Source: Pythium myriotylum (lineage: Eukaryota > Oomycota > Peronosporomycetes > Pythiales > Pythiaceae). From it: a stretch of 64,000 bases of DNA. Positions 21,030 through 32,275 of the stretch are shown here, in pieces. The stretch covers positions 3,348,001-3,412,000 of the forward strand of contig JALJCQ010000013.1 of NCBI GenBank assembly GCA_023091665.1. Reading direction: 5' to 3'. Both the position numbers and the translations under genes were made by a program. The notes under the pieces were generated by a model, which made no database searches, was not told the DNA's origin, and saw only the letters and a program-made list of their open reading frames with translations. Position 1 is the stretch's first letter; each line of letters begins with the position of its first letter.

Positions 21030-21395
21030 ATGGCGAACAAGGAGTGCCTCACGTGCAAGCCCGGCGACGACACGCTCCACCAGAGCGCCGTCGAGAACAC
21101 GGGCTGCGACAGCTCCTACAAGCAGGTCGACGGTGCGTGGCTTCGGTCCACGGCGAGAAAGGCGCGCGTAGCTCCTCACCGGGTGGTTTTGGTAGACTGC
21201 ATGAAGAAGCACAATGGGCGCGTCTCGGCGTGCACCGAGGTGAGCTCTTCGCCGTCGCGACTGCAGTGCAATGGAGGACTAGACATCTAAACAAACGCCG
21301 GGGGTTTTCTACAGGAGTGGGCGCTCTTCCGCAAGTGCCACGAGCAGACCAAGGCGCTCAAGGCCGAGCTCAAGAAGTCGGCCTCGTCGAATTAG
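21030..21395 (+). CDS. Twin CX9C (CHCH) mitochondrial protein, COA4-like
   Basis: Three exons: 21030-21132, 21196-21239 and 21315-21395, all GT-AG and in frame, giving 75 residues. The spliced product has two CX9C pairs: C-DSSYKQVDD-C and C-TEEWALFRK-C. The second Cys pair is assembled only by splicing, which supports the exon model. Twin CX9C proteins are imported into the intermembrane space by MIA40 and fold as helical hairpins, often helping cytochrome oxidase assembly. Layout and the GC...CM..H...C....F..C pattern best resemble COA4/CHCHD8, but related CMC or COX assembly factors are possible. An extra CxxC (ECLTC) precedes the hairpin. Confidence 0.75.
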
Positions 21396-23540
21396 GAAGG
21401 ATGGATCAATAGAGAACGCGACCTGAACATACATACTGATACCCCCACTATACACTGGCGGAGAGAGCAAGGCCTGCGTGCGTGGAGACGTCAGATCGAT
21501 CCTGGGACCACATCTGGGGAGCTGAGATCCTTGTCATCCACGAACCCAGCCGAGTGGATTTCCAGATCTCTCAACCAGATACAGATATCTGGTCGCGGAA
21601 CACGCGCTGAATCCGCAAGCACGAGTGGGGAGCATCCAGACCTTCGACGGTGGTTGGTCACGGATGCGGACCCATCGACAGGACGGGCACTCAGTGACTC
21701 GAACTCCATTAGTGCCTCGGGTGGCCGTGACTCCGAGTGCCTCGCCAAGTATTACTACCGGCGTCCCGAGCCTTCGCTTCCTCGTCCTGGATCCGGGACT
21801 GATGGCAAATCAACAATAGGAAAGTCCCGGAACCAGATGGGCGAGCGACCCACGCCACCACGGCGCCGACGTGCCAGATGCTGCTGTTGCCTTCCGGACG
21901 AGATCAGGAATCCAGGCTCCGGAACCCGAAATCCGGAAGAACCGCAAAGTAAATTACGAACCGCCGCGGAAGCGTCCATCATGCTGGGAAGATGCCGCAG
22001 CTGCGGACGTCGTTCTCAGACACAAGTGCAGTGCACGGACACCAGTCAAATCCGCTGGGTTCCGAACGAAATCCGTTGGGGCGGCCGGATTCGTCGGGCG
22101 CCAACGGACGCGAGTGGTGCAGCTGCGATCGGAGCCACGCGCCAACTTGGCTGCATCCGACGGGCGCCCCTCCCCGAGAAGAAGAGACGCCAGCGTGCAG
22201 CTCTCGTCTGGACTCTCGGGCAACTTCAAGGCTGAAAACGCAGGTGACTCAAGCGCCGCCTGCTTTCTTCAATGTTCTAGTTGACGTCAGTGGCATCGCG
22301 CTGGTGACACGCGCCCATCGCGAGAAGGAAAATGATCGAAGATTGCCGAAAGCTTACGTATCTTACCATCACATAAATTCCCGGCGCGAAGACGAGCCAG
22401 CGCGCGTCCCCAAACCGGCCGGGACCAAATCACACCAGCATGCGGTTCTTCCGACGCGCTGGATATTTTCTCGCGGGTGGCAATCGCCGAGGTGTATGTA
22501 CGGAATTCTCCCGAGTGTGGGTTCACGGATCCCTCGTTCCCGTGGACAACGCTACAGCCCCGGACAGGCAGGCCACCCACCGCGCGATGCGCCCAGTCAA
22601 GCTGGTGGCTGGCTCGCCAACGTCGGTGACATGAGGTTGTGAAACAAAACGGTTCGTCCTGTCACGCTTTGCCATCAAGCCATCCACACGGTCGCGTTGG
22701 CCCCGCGTAAACAAAAAGTGAGAAACCGTCGACCGGAAGTTTACCGTCAAGGGTCCAAAAACAAAGACGCAGACAGCGCCTCGACTGGTGGAGGTTGTGC
22801 CCAGGAGGGCCCAGCGGACTGGACTCGAGACCCGAACCAAACGCTGACGAGCAGGACCAGCGACACGTGCACGGAGCTTTAAACCGCAAAAGGCAAAACA
22901 GAACAAGACGCGACTCACAGCGTCTTTGTGACTCGGCGATGAACACCATCGGAGACTTGGCGACTGCGACATTAACCACCACAACATCGAGGCGAGTTTT
23001 TTCCCCCCTCCTGGGTCTCAGCAGATTTTGTTTTGGTCGCGTAAAAAGGAACCATCATTCCGGCGGTTGATGACGTTCTTGCAGGATTTCAGCACCTCGT
23101 GGTAAACTTTCCTTGGTTTATCTTCCCAACTCTTCCCGAAAAAAAAAAAAATCTGTCCAATTCCGCATCTGATTGGAGGATTTCCCCCCAGGCCGAAAAG
23201 TGTACAGTAAAAAGTCTGTGTTTTCAGAAGCCGCGCGGGTTGGGGGAGCGCCGTAATTTATCCGGCTCCACTGCAACTTCCGCCGTAGTTTTCACGCTCT
23301 CAAGATCACGCGTCGCACTCAGGAGGGTTGGGGGGCGCCTGTGGTTGGAGTGGGATTCGTTTTTCGTGGAATCATCAACCTCCCCTTCCAAGTCGACCCC
23401 ACAACGGAAGCAGACACCCGACGAGCCGAGCTCGCCGTCGCCGTCGCCGTCGCGGCATTCCTCCATTCGCCTCTCACGGCCGCTGTCACAGGCCCCCTCT
23501 CTCTCCCCTCTCTCTCTCTCTCTTCTCTCCACTCGTCTGC
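21396..23540. other. 2.1-kb gene-free stretch
   Basis: No supported gene. One 234-codon frame at 21531-22235 is Arg/Ser/Pro-rich and has the composition of translated noncoding DNA. TCCGGAA-type motifs recur around 21790-21950. Near 23140 there is a short A-run and at 23498-23528 a CT-rich tract that belongs to the leader of the next gene. Confidence 0.45.
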
Positions 23541-23849
23541 ATGCTCGAGGAGACGCGCAACGCCGCGATGGTCGTGGTCTTTGGAAGCGCCAACGCCTTC
23601 GGCCGCGACATTAACGAAACCGAGCTCATGCTGCTCACCGGCACGGTCTTCGTCGTCTCGGTGCTGGTCGTGATCGTCTACAAGCTCGCGCGCGGCTGGG
23701 AAGACCACGGCCACAAGTCGGTGCTCCCGCTCCACCACAGCCACCGCCGCGCCACGGCCAAGTGGATCAAGAGCCGCAAGCAGCACTACGGACGCCTCGG
23801 CACCATCCTCGAACACGAGGAATTCGCCGCCAACGTCAAGCGCATGTGA
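23541..23849 (+). CDS. Small single-pass membrane protein, unknown function
   Basis: 102 residues from ATG 23541, just after a CT-rich leader. One strong membrane helix (LLTGTVFVVSVLVVIVYKLA, about 32-51) is followed by a basic His/Arg-rich tail (HHSHRRATAKWIKSRKQ) and a short conserved-looking end (GTILEHEEFAANVKRM). Positive charges after the helix suggest an N-out, C-in orientation. Codon bias agrees with real genes. I do not recognise the family. Confidence 0.6.
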   Translation: MLEETRNAAMVVVFGSANAFGRDINETELMLLTGTVFVVSVLVVIVYKLARGWEDHGHKSVLPLHHSHRRATAKWIKSRKQHYGRLGTILEHEEFAANVKRM

Positions 23850-26800
23850 GCGAACGACGCCTCGCCATGCTCATCCCATTCCCCTTCCAACGGGGGGCCC
23901 TTAAAATAGCTCTTTCCTCGCGCGATTACGCGCGAGAATGGCACGCATCAGACCGCCAGTCGCAGCACACGTCCCAGTCGCATATCGACTGCTGCAACCC
24001 CCGAGTCCGAAGACCGCCTCGCCAGCCCTGGGCTCTCCCTCCCCCCTCGGCTCGGTCGCAAGAGCCTCTCCTTTGAAGAGCCGACCTCGCCTATCCAGGA
24101 CTTTCCCAGGTGTGTGATCAGTCCACAGCCGGGGGGAAAAGGCACCGCCATCTTCCTTCATTAGACTCGGGAAGAAAAATCCCCAGGCACCTCCCTCCTC
24201 CTAATCCAACAAGAATCGATCGGTTTCTTTGTTTTAGTTTTTTCGCATGCTCGCTCGGTCGGTGTCTCCATTCGCCGCTGAGAAGGAGCGGCGCGGTGAC
24301 TCCCATCCACACACCTTGACTGTAGATGCGTTCGGCGAGATTCGTCCGTCAAACTTCCTGGGACACGCCCATGCAGTCAGAGGCAGGAATCCGGACGAGG
24401 ATGTCACAGACGGATTAGTATCGCCGCCCTCTATACTACACTTGACTGTACAACGAACTGTAGCCATCTCGTTCCTCTCTATTAGACAGACCGAGCTTTT
24501 GGCGTGGAAGATCGAGATGGAGGATCCTCTCGACGATGTAGCATCCTATTGTGGATACACAAACGACGACTCGACCGCGAGGCGGTGTTACTCACTGGGC
24601 TTCTCGCGAGATCGAGATCTTCGTGTTGCGAGTGCTCGAGTCGAGTGGATACCTTCGGGGAAAATCACAAACGAGCACGCAGCCGTCGCGAGAGGATTAT
24701 GCTAGTCGAATGGACGACGGGGACGTTGCCATGTACCTACGTATGACGAGGCTCGACTCCCTATGGCTCTGTTGGCATCGTCATCATCGATAGACTCGAA
24801 CTCGTTGCTAATGGTGCGTAAGCCACCACCACACTGCGAGGACGAAACCTGATGAGTGCAGAGTCGTTCGTCGACAACTCGAGCGACATTGAATTAGGTA
24901 AAAGGGCACATCGACCACCGACGAGGCGAATAAGGTAGCTCCACGCCAGAGCGATACGACTAAACGCTCTCGGCGTAAGCTTTCCACTTTGCCTCTATCA
25001 CGCACCAACCATAGAGCACTGCCGCATGCTAGAAGTGTGGGTGGAGCTCATTTCGGCTACAGCGCGTTCATACATCAAGATTCGTGTGTGTCGTTGTGCA
25101 ACACGAGGCGGCGAGCTCGTGGCATTTCTGGATCAACTTCGACAACTCATTATTGGGCTGTGATCAGTCTTGTGACAGAAGAGGTGAAAGAGCTTCAAGC
25201 AACCGCGCATCTCTCCGATATCTTAGGCGGATACGATCTTAGCAGCTCGATTGGACGACGCAAGGGCACACCGAGCTCGCCGGGTTAACGAGAGCTCCTT
25301 TGGGGCACTTTTTCGCACTTACTCGATGGTTTTTGCTGTGCCCAGTGAACACGGCGACGCCCAGCTCGATGACAAACGCTGGGTAGAAATGCTACTCTCC
25401 CCTGTGGATAACACCGCAGACCCGGCAGATATATATCCGTGTTTGGATGATGTACCCACTGGGACATGGATTTATCCACCCATTGCAATCGTTGCGCATT
25501 GCTGGATCGTCTCGTACGATCAGCGACAATGGCGGTATGGGGTGCGTGCCATTGCGAAACTCGCGCGGCGAGCGACGCAAGGCAGATTACCTCGCGTAGA
25601 TTGAGGTAATCTATGACGGAACCACAGCTAACGTGACTTTCTTGAGAGCTGCCGTAAACCTCTGAGACAGAGGACGGAGCCCGACGAGCTCTTGAATGTC
25701 GTCATGAGAGGTAGTCAAGAGCCAGAGAGACGGTGGCTTTTTGATGATGTTGAAGAGTATGTTTACAGCCTATGCGGCAAGTCTGCTGAGCCTCTGGTGT
25801 CACAGCAGAGGGAGACCGACCAGCGACGAGATAGAGATCATGTGGTCGGTGCACTTTTGAGTGAGAGCCGAGCTCTTGCTTATCTCACTCAACAGAGTTG
25901 GGTTGACATGGGAGAACCGAACAACTGATTCGCGTTGTAGCCTTATGGTGACCACAACACTTGTCGATTCAAATATTTTATACCGTCGATTTCAATCGTC
26001 GCTGTGAGTCCAAACGTGCCTCAGTAAAAGTAACGAACAGCTTTTCAAGTCTGGAAGCGACATGGTTGCGGAAAAGTCGTCTGCTGGAATGCATCTATAC
26101 ATACTGATGGGGCTACCAGATGGACAACTCGAAGTAAAGAAAAAGAAAACCCCACTGCTCCATGACGTCCAGGTGGCACCGATCACGAATACCAAAACAA
26201 GATGCCTGTTACGACTGAGTGCCCGTGAGGTCTCCTGTAAAGCAGGTCTCGCTATAAAGATGGCGAGTTTCATATCCTCGTCGAGTTCCGGCACTATCAA
26301 ATAGAACTGACGGGAAGGGTTCGTTTCCACTGCTTAGAAAACATCGACTCAAAAAACCAAGGTGTTCCGATAATGTAAAGCCAAATTAAATTAACGACGG
26401 AGACTTCACCCCTCTCTCGTGGTTGGCATGGGCTGCCTTCCTCTTCTCTCGTTCGCTAAGTTGCACTGCCCGTGCAGCAAATGCTGTTTTTGTTTGACAT
26501 TCCAAACAATCGCAATGGTCTGATCAATAACCTTAAAAAAAAAACTCGTTGCTGCTCTGATGGTAGGCAAAACTAACGTGGGATTGATCGAACAAGTGCT
26601 TCAATGGCTTCACAAATAGCAAACCGGTTCTTTTATCGTCGCAGGACGTGGTGCAACTGCGAGGGTCAACATGTTTGTGCTCCAGGGGTTCCTCCAAGAT
26701 GTGGCATTCTTTGTCTCCAGATTGCACCCCGTCCCGCTGTGATATTCGCGGCATTGTACCATTAGGCGCCAACTGTGTCCACTGTGTCTATGCTTCAACA

Positions 26801-27702
26801 GATTTCAATGCTATCCCTTCATTTTCGTAAACGAACATTCACAGCAAAAGTAATCAACGATTTGTTCGGGCGTGGAAGAGAGCCTCACAGCGAGAAAAGC
26901 CACCGGCTAGATACTGAGAGGGCTACCAGATGGACGAGAAGAAACTCTGGTAAATCCACTTACTCTCCATGGCGTGCAGGCAAACTTCATTTCCAACGGC
27001 TAATCACGACGGGGAATTTTCATCACACCACACGCAATTTTCCACACAAGTTTGTTTCGCAGATTTCGCAACAAATTGGCTGCTCGCAAGCGGAAGGAAG
27101 GCGATACGAGGGCCGAGAAGTCTTAAAAGCTGGTGAGAGCACGATGCACCAACAGGAGATCCGTGGCGGCTCCTATTGCTGGTTTCCATCGTAGCACGCC
27201 CATCTGAGAGCACGGTATCTCCTGCACTACCCCAGATCCCCTACACTCGAGATCTCCAGTGGAGCAGATGTCGCGAAGCCGAACGCCATGCCATGCGGAA
27301 GGATACACAAAATGCTGGCCCGTTTCACGTATTTGCAGACAATTGCGGGGAGAGGTTCGTTCTTCCTCTGCACACGTAATTGGTGGATAACGTTGACTCA
27401 ACAAATTTAAAAAGCACCGGATAACTCTTCGCTCGTTCTTCCGATAAGGAATCCAAGAAAACACGGCCGTGTCATCATCCTTTCTCGTGATTGACACGGA
27501 TCGCCGCTCGCCTTTCTTCCTCTCATCCTTTGTTGAACCAATCAAAGCCCACAACATCCCTTCAAGATTCGTCACCTCGCCCTTTTTCCATGCGATTTCT
27601 AATATGAATGTAGTAAAAGTCCTCAAACACATGCAAATTGAATAATCCCAACTTACGAACTACAGTACGACTTGAGCCCCCCTAGCCTTCTTTGCTTCTA
27701 GC
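23850..27702. other. 3.9-kb gene-poor stretch with possible decayed coding pieces
   Basis: No confident gene. Several frames of 80-150 codons occur (24247-24705, 25251-25604, 25692-25928, 26775-27194), but none has a recognisable domain, clean intron signals or strong codon bias. Base composition drops toward AT at 25.9-27.7 kb. A short imperfect repeat, GGGCTACCAGATGGAC, appears at 26107 and again at 26922. The region may hold old gene or transposon debris. Confidence 0.4.
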
Positions 27703-28197
27703 TCAGACCACAGCCGCGACGGCGAGTGCTGCCGTGGCCACGACCGACGCGATGCCGCAGAACCACATGAACATGCGAGCCAGTGGGAGTCGGCTCGCGT
27801 ACGTGACCGTGTGGAGCACGCGAGCGACCGTATACACGATCGTGAGGATCCCATTGACGTCGCGGTCGCTTCCGGAAAAAGTCGCGACGACAAAGACGCC
27901 GATCGCGAACGGAATCGACTCGAGATCGTTCTGGATGATGCGTTTCCAGCGAGTCTCGTCCTCTTGCGCGAGCCGAACGGCCATGAGGCTGTCGTCGGCG
28001 ACGAGCACGGGCGAGTTGTGCGAGCTGAACGTGGTCTCGGTGGGCATGCTCTTGGCCATGGGCAGGGCCTTGTCCTCCGGTGTTCGCGTGCCGGCCGCGA
28101 AGCTCTTGCGTCCCTGGATCATGGTCGTCGCGAGGAACTTGAGATAGAGCACGGCGGTGCAGATGACGAGCACTCGGACATCCCAGGTTAGGCTCAT
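27703..28197 (-). CDS. MAPEG-family microsomal glutathione S-transferase-like protein
   Basis: 164 residues on the minus strand starting at MSLTWD (28197). Four hydrophobic segments (about 8-24, 90-105, 110-130, 140-162) fit the four-helix MAPEG fold. The cytosolic loop has RWKRIIQNDLESIPFAIG, matching the MGST1 signature R-x-x-R-x-x-x-N-D-x-E. MGST1-type enzymes conjugate glutathione to hydrophobic electrophiles or reduce lipid hydroperoxides in ER and mitochondrial membranes. A longer open frame extends to 28542, but the extra N-terminal part is Arg-rich and poorly composed, so the shorter start is preferred. Confidence 0.82.
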   Translation of the reverse strand: MSLTWDVRVLVICTAVLYLKFLATTMIQGRKSFAAGTRTPEDKALPMAKSMPTETTFSSHNSPVLVADDSLMAVRLAQEDETRWKRIIQNDLESIPFAIGVFVVATFSGSDRDVNGILTIVYTVARVLHTVTYASRLPLARMFMWFCGIASVVATAALAVAAVV

Positions 28198-29214
28198 GGC
28201 GTCGAGAATCTGGCGTTTCACTAACAGGTTCCGAAAACGAGGAGGAGGTGATGACTCGGGCCTTTTCTCCGCGAGCCGAGAGGATGGTGGTGGGGCACTC
28301 TGGAGGAATTGGGAAATGGAGCCGCGTGGAGCCCGAGGAAGGCCATCTCGCGGACGGCGTGAACATGCATACTCGCGGCGCATATTGCCTGACTTGACGG
28401 ACCGCGTCATCAGTCGTCGGTCGCCACGTCTTTGGCGAGCGCTCCTCCCACTGTGCCTGACCTCCTCGCAATGGGATCGCCCTTCGACGTGTAGTCGGGA
28501 GCCCGGCGATTGGTCCATCTGACGCCTGGGGATGCGCTCCATTCCGTTTGACTAGAACGCAAAATGTCAGACTATTTCAGAAGCTCGTCCCACACTGGAG
28601 CTCTCGGTGGCAACAAGTGTTGCGGAGATCGAGGCGAAAACGATGTCGCATGACTATTGACGTGCCGGGCGTGAACGAATCCGAACGCAGAGAGCCCTGT
28701 TTTCGTGCGCCTTTATCCAGATAAGGCAGCCACCATCTTCTTAAGCCACCCAGAGAGACTCTCCCTTTCACCACGTTGATGCGTGTGCCCAAATGGAAGA
28801 GCCTTGGGTTTCCTCCACGCGGTTCCGGTCGCTTTTGTGGGTTTCCTTTTCCACATGAAGAGCGTTGTCAACTCTTTTCTCTCTCTCGTGTCGTCCATGG
28901 AGATGTACGGAAGTCATGCGCCCTCGGTTTCCCTTCGCCACTGTTGTACTCAGTGGATCTAGATCATTTTCTTCGTGTCTGACTTGGCGTCGCATCGTCA
29001 TCGGAGGGACCTTCCGAACGCTCGGGATCGGTCTCTTCCCACGAGTCTGGATGGGTCGATGGGACAGCCGACCAGGTCAGGCGCCGTCGCCTCTCCGCCA
29101 CTGGCCATCACAACCCAACCTGCCATCGGGCTCGAACGAGAGGGTCTCTCTTCGTCTTCTCTCTCTCCTCCGTCCCTTTCCACCTCTCTCTCTCTCTCTC
29201 TCTTTCGCTGAACG
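28198..29214. other. Divergent promoter region of MAPEG and ABCG genes
   Basis: About 1 kb between two divergently transcribed genes. No gene is supported. A CT microsatellite lies at 29183-29205 in the leader of the ABCG gene. Confidence 0.45.
29183..29205. repeat. (CT)n tract in the ABCG leader
   Basis: A CT run just before the ATG at 29215. Similar pyrimidine-rich leaders precede the genes at 17861 and 23541. Confidence 0.8.
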
Positions 29215-31221
29215 ATGCGCCCGGGTGTCTCGGATGGCACGCTCACGATCTACGAGTCGGATCTGCTCTCGCTCTCCGAAGAGCTCCAGAGCGAGTTCTA
29301 CACGGACCGCATCTCCTCGTCCACGCCCGTCATGAAGCCCGCGACGCCGCCCGAGTTCTCGCGCGACTCCGCGGGCCGGAAGAAAGTCTCCATGACCTCG
29401 GGACTCCCGAGCTCGGCGCCGCCGATCGCGTCCGCGATGCTCGATCCTTCGTACGCCAACACGTGCGCGCTCAGCTGGCAGCACGTCTCGTACTGGATCC
29501 ACGAAGACCGCGTCGTCTGGCGCACGCACAACCGAGGCCCACGCAGCCAGAAAGAAGACAAGGAAGGCAAGCGGCTGCTCTACGAAGTCACGGGCCGTTG
29601 CGGGCCCGGCCAGATCACCGCTGTCATGGGGCCTTCGGGCTCGGGCAAGACCACGCTGCTCGACATCCTCGCCGACCGTGTACGCACGGGTACGGTCGAC
29701 GGCTACGTGCGCCTCAACGGCGCAGAACGCACGCAGGAAGTCTTCCGAGGCGTCTCGTCCTACGTGTCGCGCGACGAGTCGCTGCTCGGCTCGCTCACGG
29801 TGCGCGAGACGCTCGCGATCGCCGCCGAGCTCTCGCTGCCCGTGTACATGCCCAAGGCTGTGCGCGATCTGCGCGTCGAGACCGTGCTCGACAACATGGG
29901 GCTGCGCAACTGCCAGCACACGCTGGTCGGCAGCATGTTCCACAAGGGCCTCTCGAGTGGCCAGAAGCGACGACTGAGCATCGCGATCGAGCTGCTCTCG
30001 AACCCGTCGATCCTCTTGCTCGACGAGCCCACGTCCGGACTGGACTCGGCGGCAGCCTTTGGGGTCATCCAGTGTCTCGTGGATCTCTGCCAGGAGTGGA
30101 ACAAGACGGTCGTGCTCACGATCCACCAGCCGCCGTCGGCGTGCTACGCGCTCTTCACGAACGTGCTCGTGCTCGCCGAGGGCAAGTCGGTCTACTTTGG
30201 CCGCGCCGACAAGGCCGTCGAGTACTTTGCCGCCGCCGGGTACCACTGCTCCATCTACTCGAACCCGGCCGAGCACATGCTCTCGCTCGTGAACCGCGAG
30301 TTCGACGGCCACGCCGACGTCGACGACCTCGCCGAGCGGTACGCACGCAGCGCCACGGCTCGCGAGGTCGCCAACGCCATCACGGACGACTGGCGCAACG
30401 CCAACGACTTTCCTGAGATCCGCGCCGACATTGGTCTCAGCTCTCCGATCGCTCAGTTCCGCGTCATGCTCCAGCGAAACGCACTCGTGGCGCTGCGCAA
30501 CCCAGGCATCTACTGGATCCGCCTCGTCATGTACATGCTGCTCTCGCTGCTGCTCGGCACGGTCTACCTCCGAGGAAATGAGCAGATCACCGACCTCCAC
30601 CGCGCCGCGCTGCTCTTCTACCTGCAGGCGTTCCTCGTGTTCATGTCGGTGGCCGTCGTGCCGTTCTTCATCGAGCAGCGCGCGACGTTCTTGCGTGAGA
30701 GAATGAACCACTCGATCCGCGTGACGAGCTTCGTCGCGGCCAACTTCATCTCGTTCTTGCCCGGCGTCTTTGTCATCGCGCTCGTGTCCACGTCCATCGT
30801 CGTCGGGCTCACGGGGCTCCACACGTTCCCGACGTTCCTGCTCAACATGTTCCTCTCGCTCGTCGTGGCCGAGTCGTTCATGTGTGTCATCTCGGCGCTC
30901 TCGCCGCACTACATCACGGGCATCGCGGTCGGCGCCGGAGTCTACGGCATGTTCATGGTCGTCGAGGGCTTCATGGTGCCCGTGGACGCGCTGCCCGTGT
31001 ACTGGCGCTGGCTCCACTACGTGGCCTTCCACTCGTACGCCTTCCAGTCGTTCATGTCGGACCACTTCCACGCCGAGAAGACCGAGTCGGCCTTGTCGGT
31101 GCTTCAGCTCTACGGACTCGAGAACGTCGACACTGTTCGCAACATGCTGATCCTCGGAGCCTACGCACTGGGGCTGCAGCTCATCTACGCGGTCGTGCTG
31201 TACAAACGCACGGCTCTGTAA
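29215..31221 (+). CDS. Half-size ABCG (WHITE-type) transporter
   Basis: 668 residues, intronless, one NBD followed by one six-helix membrane domain. Walker A GPSGSGKTTLLD is at about 139, signature LSSGQKRRLSIAIEL at about 245, and Walker B SILLLDEPTSGLDSA follows. The D-loop, then the H-switch in VVLTIHQPP, complete the site. Membrane helices run from about 415 to the end (for example LVMYMLLSLLLGTVYL and AFLVFMSVAVVPFFIEQRATF). Half transporters must dimerise to work and commonly move lipids, sterols or small hydrophobic molecules. The N-terminus (1-75) is Ser/Pro-rich and likely regulatory. Confidence 0.93.
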   Translation: MRPGVSDGTLTIYESDLLSLSEELQSEFYTDRISSSTPVMKPATPPEFSRDSAGRKKVSMTSGLPSSAPPIASAMLDPSYANTCALSWQHVSYWIHEDRVVWRTHNRGPRSQKEDKEGKRLLYEVTGRCGPGQITAVMGPSGSGKTTLLDILADRVRTGTVDGYVRLNGAERTQEVFRGVSSYVSRDESLLGSLTVRETLAIAAELSLPVYMPKAVRDLRVETVLDNMGLRNCQHTLVGSMFHKGLSSGQKRRLSIAIELLSNPSILLLDEPTSGLDSAAAFGVIQCLVDLCQEWNKTVVLTIHQPPSACYALFTNVLVLAEGKSVYFGRADKAVEYFAAAGYHCSIYSNPAEHMLSLVNREFDGHADVDDLAERYARSATAREVANAITDDWRNANDFPEIRADIGLSSPIAQFRVMLQRNALVALRNPGIYWIRLVMYMLLSLLLGTVYLRGNEQITDLHRAALLFYLQAFLVFMSVAVVPFFIEQRATFLRERMNHSIRVTSFVAANFISFLPGVFVIALVSTSIVVGLTGLHTFPTFLLNMFLSLVVAESFMCVISALSPHYITGIAVGAGVYGMFMVVEGFMVPVDALPVYWRWLHYVAFHSYAFQSFMSDHFHAEKTESALSVLQLYGLENVDTVRNMLILGAYALGLQLIYAVVLYKRTAL

Positions 31222-32208
31222 AAGGCAGCGAGGCGCCGAGGTGTTCAGGACGGCAGCTTCATGTGATTAATAGTGTGTAGGAAGCAGTGTGAGATAGGTA
31301 TGTACGAATGTATACCAACCCCCGGAGAAAAGGGAGATCGATCGACAATGACGAGAAGCTCTTGAGGAGCTCTTGAGAAGCGCTAGACATTGCACAGGTC
31401 GATGGGTGTGGAGTTCGCATGCTCCGCAACGTGTTCAACTGAAGCGGAATTAACAAGCGACCTGTTCTTGTTCGCCCAGATGGGAGTGACACGCAGGGTC
31501 GTCGATCATAAAGATCAGTGTTAAACTGGATTCAACTGCCCTGACTTCCGCTCATCCTGTAGGTACTGTACGGTGTTCTTCCAAGTGAGACTCTGTGGAG
31601 TCGTTTGTCATCCCTTGGAGTCTCTCGAAGACTACGAGCCACGCGTGAAGGCTATCGCTCCATTCGCAGCGTGGATCGATCTGCGCTGGAGTCCCAGAGC
31701 ACAAGCGGAAGTCCATCGAAGGGTTTGCTTTCGTTCTGGGCGTGGGTTCGGTGCACCAGATGACTGGAGAGTCTATCCCATTGAATGGGTGCAGCAGTCT
31801 GCTTCAGGAAGGCTGCCTCAGATTACTGTACTCGGCATCCAGAGACCCTGGCTGTTCCCTTGGGCCGTTGGAAACGACATGTCGCCGCGAGGCTCTGCCA
31901 TGCTCCAGAGTCATGCTTGATTGCTTGATCCCCAACAACTTCACTACAGCAAACCGACTTGCTGTTGAGCACGAACTTATTTTTAAGTTTAGGGGCTTGT
32001 GTAGATTTGATTCGATCTCGTCCTCGCACCTTTATGAGGCTTATGCCTGAGACGAGGCAGCATTTTAAACAGATTTGACTCAGCCACAGTCCGAAGAGGT
32101 CTTGGTTATGAAGGTTGCGATCCAAGATCTGACCTACATGCCCGCTGGACTTGGCAATCGCGCCTGCCTGGCTCAGCCGTGCGATCCAACACGTAGCATC
32201 TCGCACTG
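31222..32208. other. Spacer between ABCG and TSP1 genes
   Basis: About 1 kb. Short open frames at 31573-31920 and 31742-32050 overlap one another and have no domain. Nothing else is supported. Confidence 0.4.
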
Positions 32209-32224
32209 ACTCACTTGCCATTTG
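32209..32224 (+). promoter_or_regulatory. INR-like core promoter of the TSP1 gene
   Basis: ACTCACTTGCCATTTG agrees with GCTCATTYYNCAWTTT at 12 of 16 positions and lies 52 bp before the ATG. It is followed by TGCG, as in the downstream block often seen with oomycete initiators. Confidence 0.5.
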
Positions 32225-32275
32225 TGCGCCAACTATTCAATCGACACCTCGGACCTCTTCTCCACGACTTGGGGC

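Noticed and set aside
21531..22235. 234-codon plus-strand frame
   Set aside because: Arg/Ser/Pro-rich, no domain, no codon bias; probably noncoding.
29077..31071. 664-codon minus-strand open frame
   Set aside because: It lies opposite the ABCG gene and is rich in His/Asp/Glu/Arg, the signature of an antisense shadow caused by C/G-ending codons.
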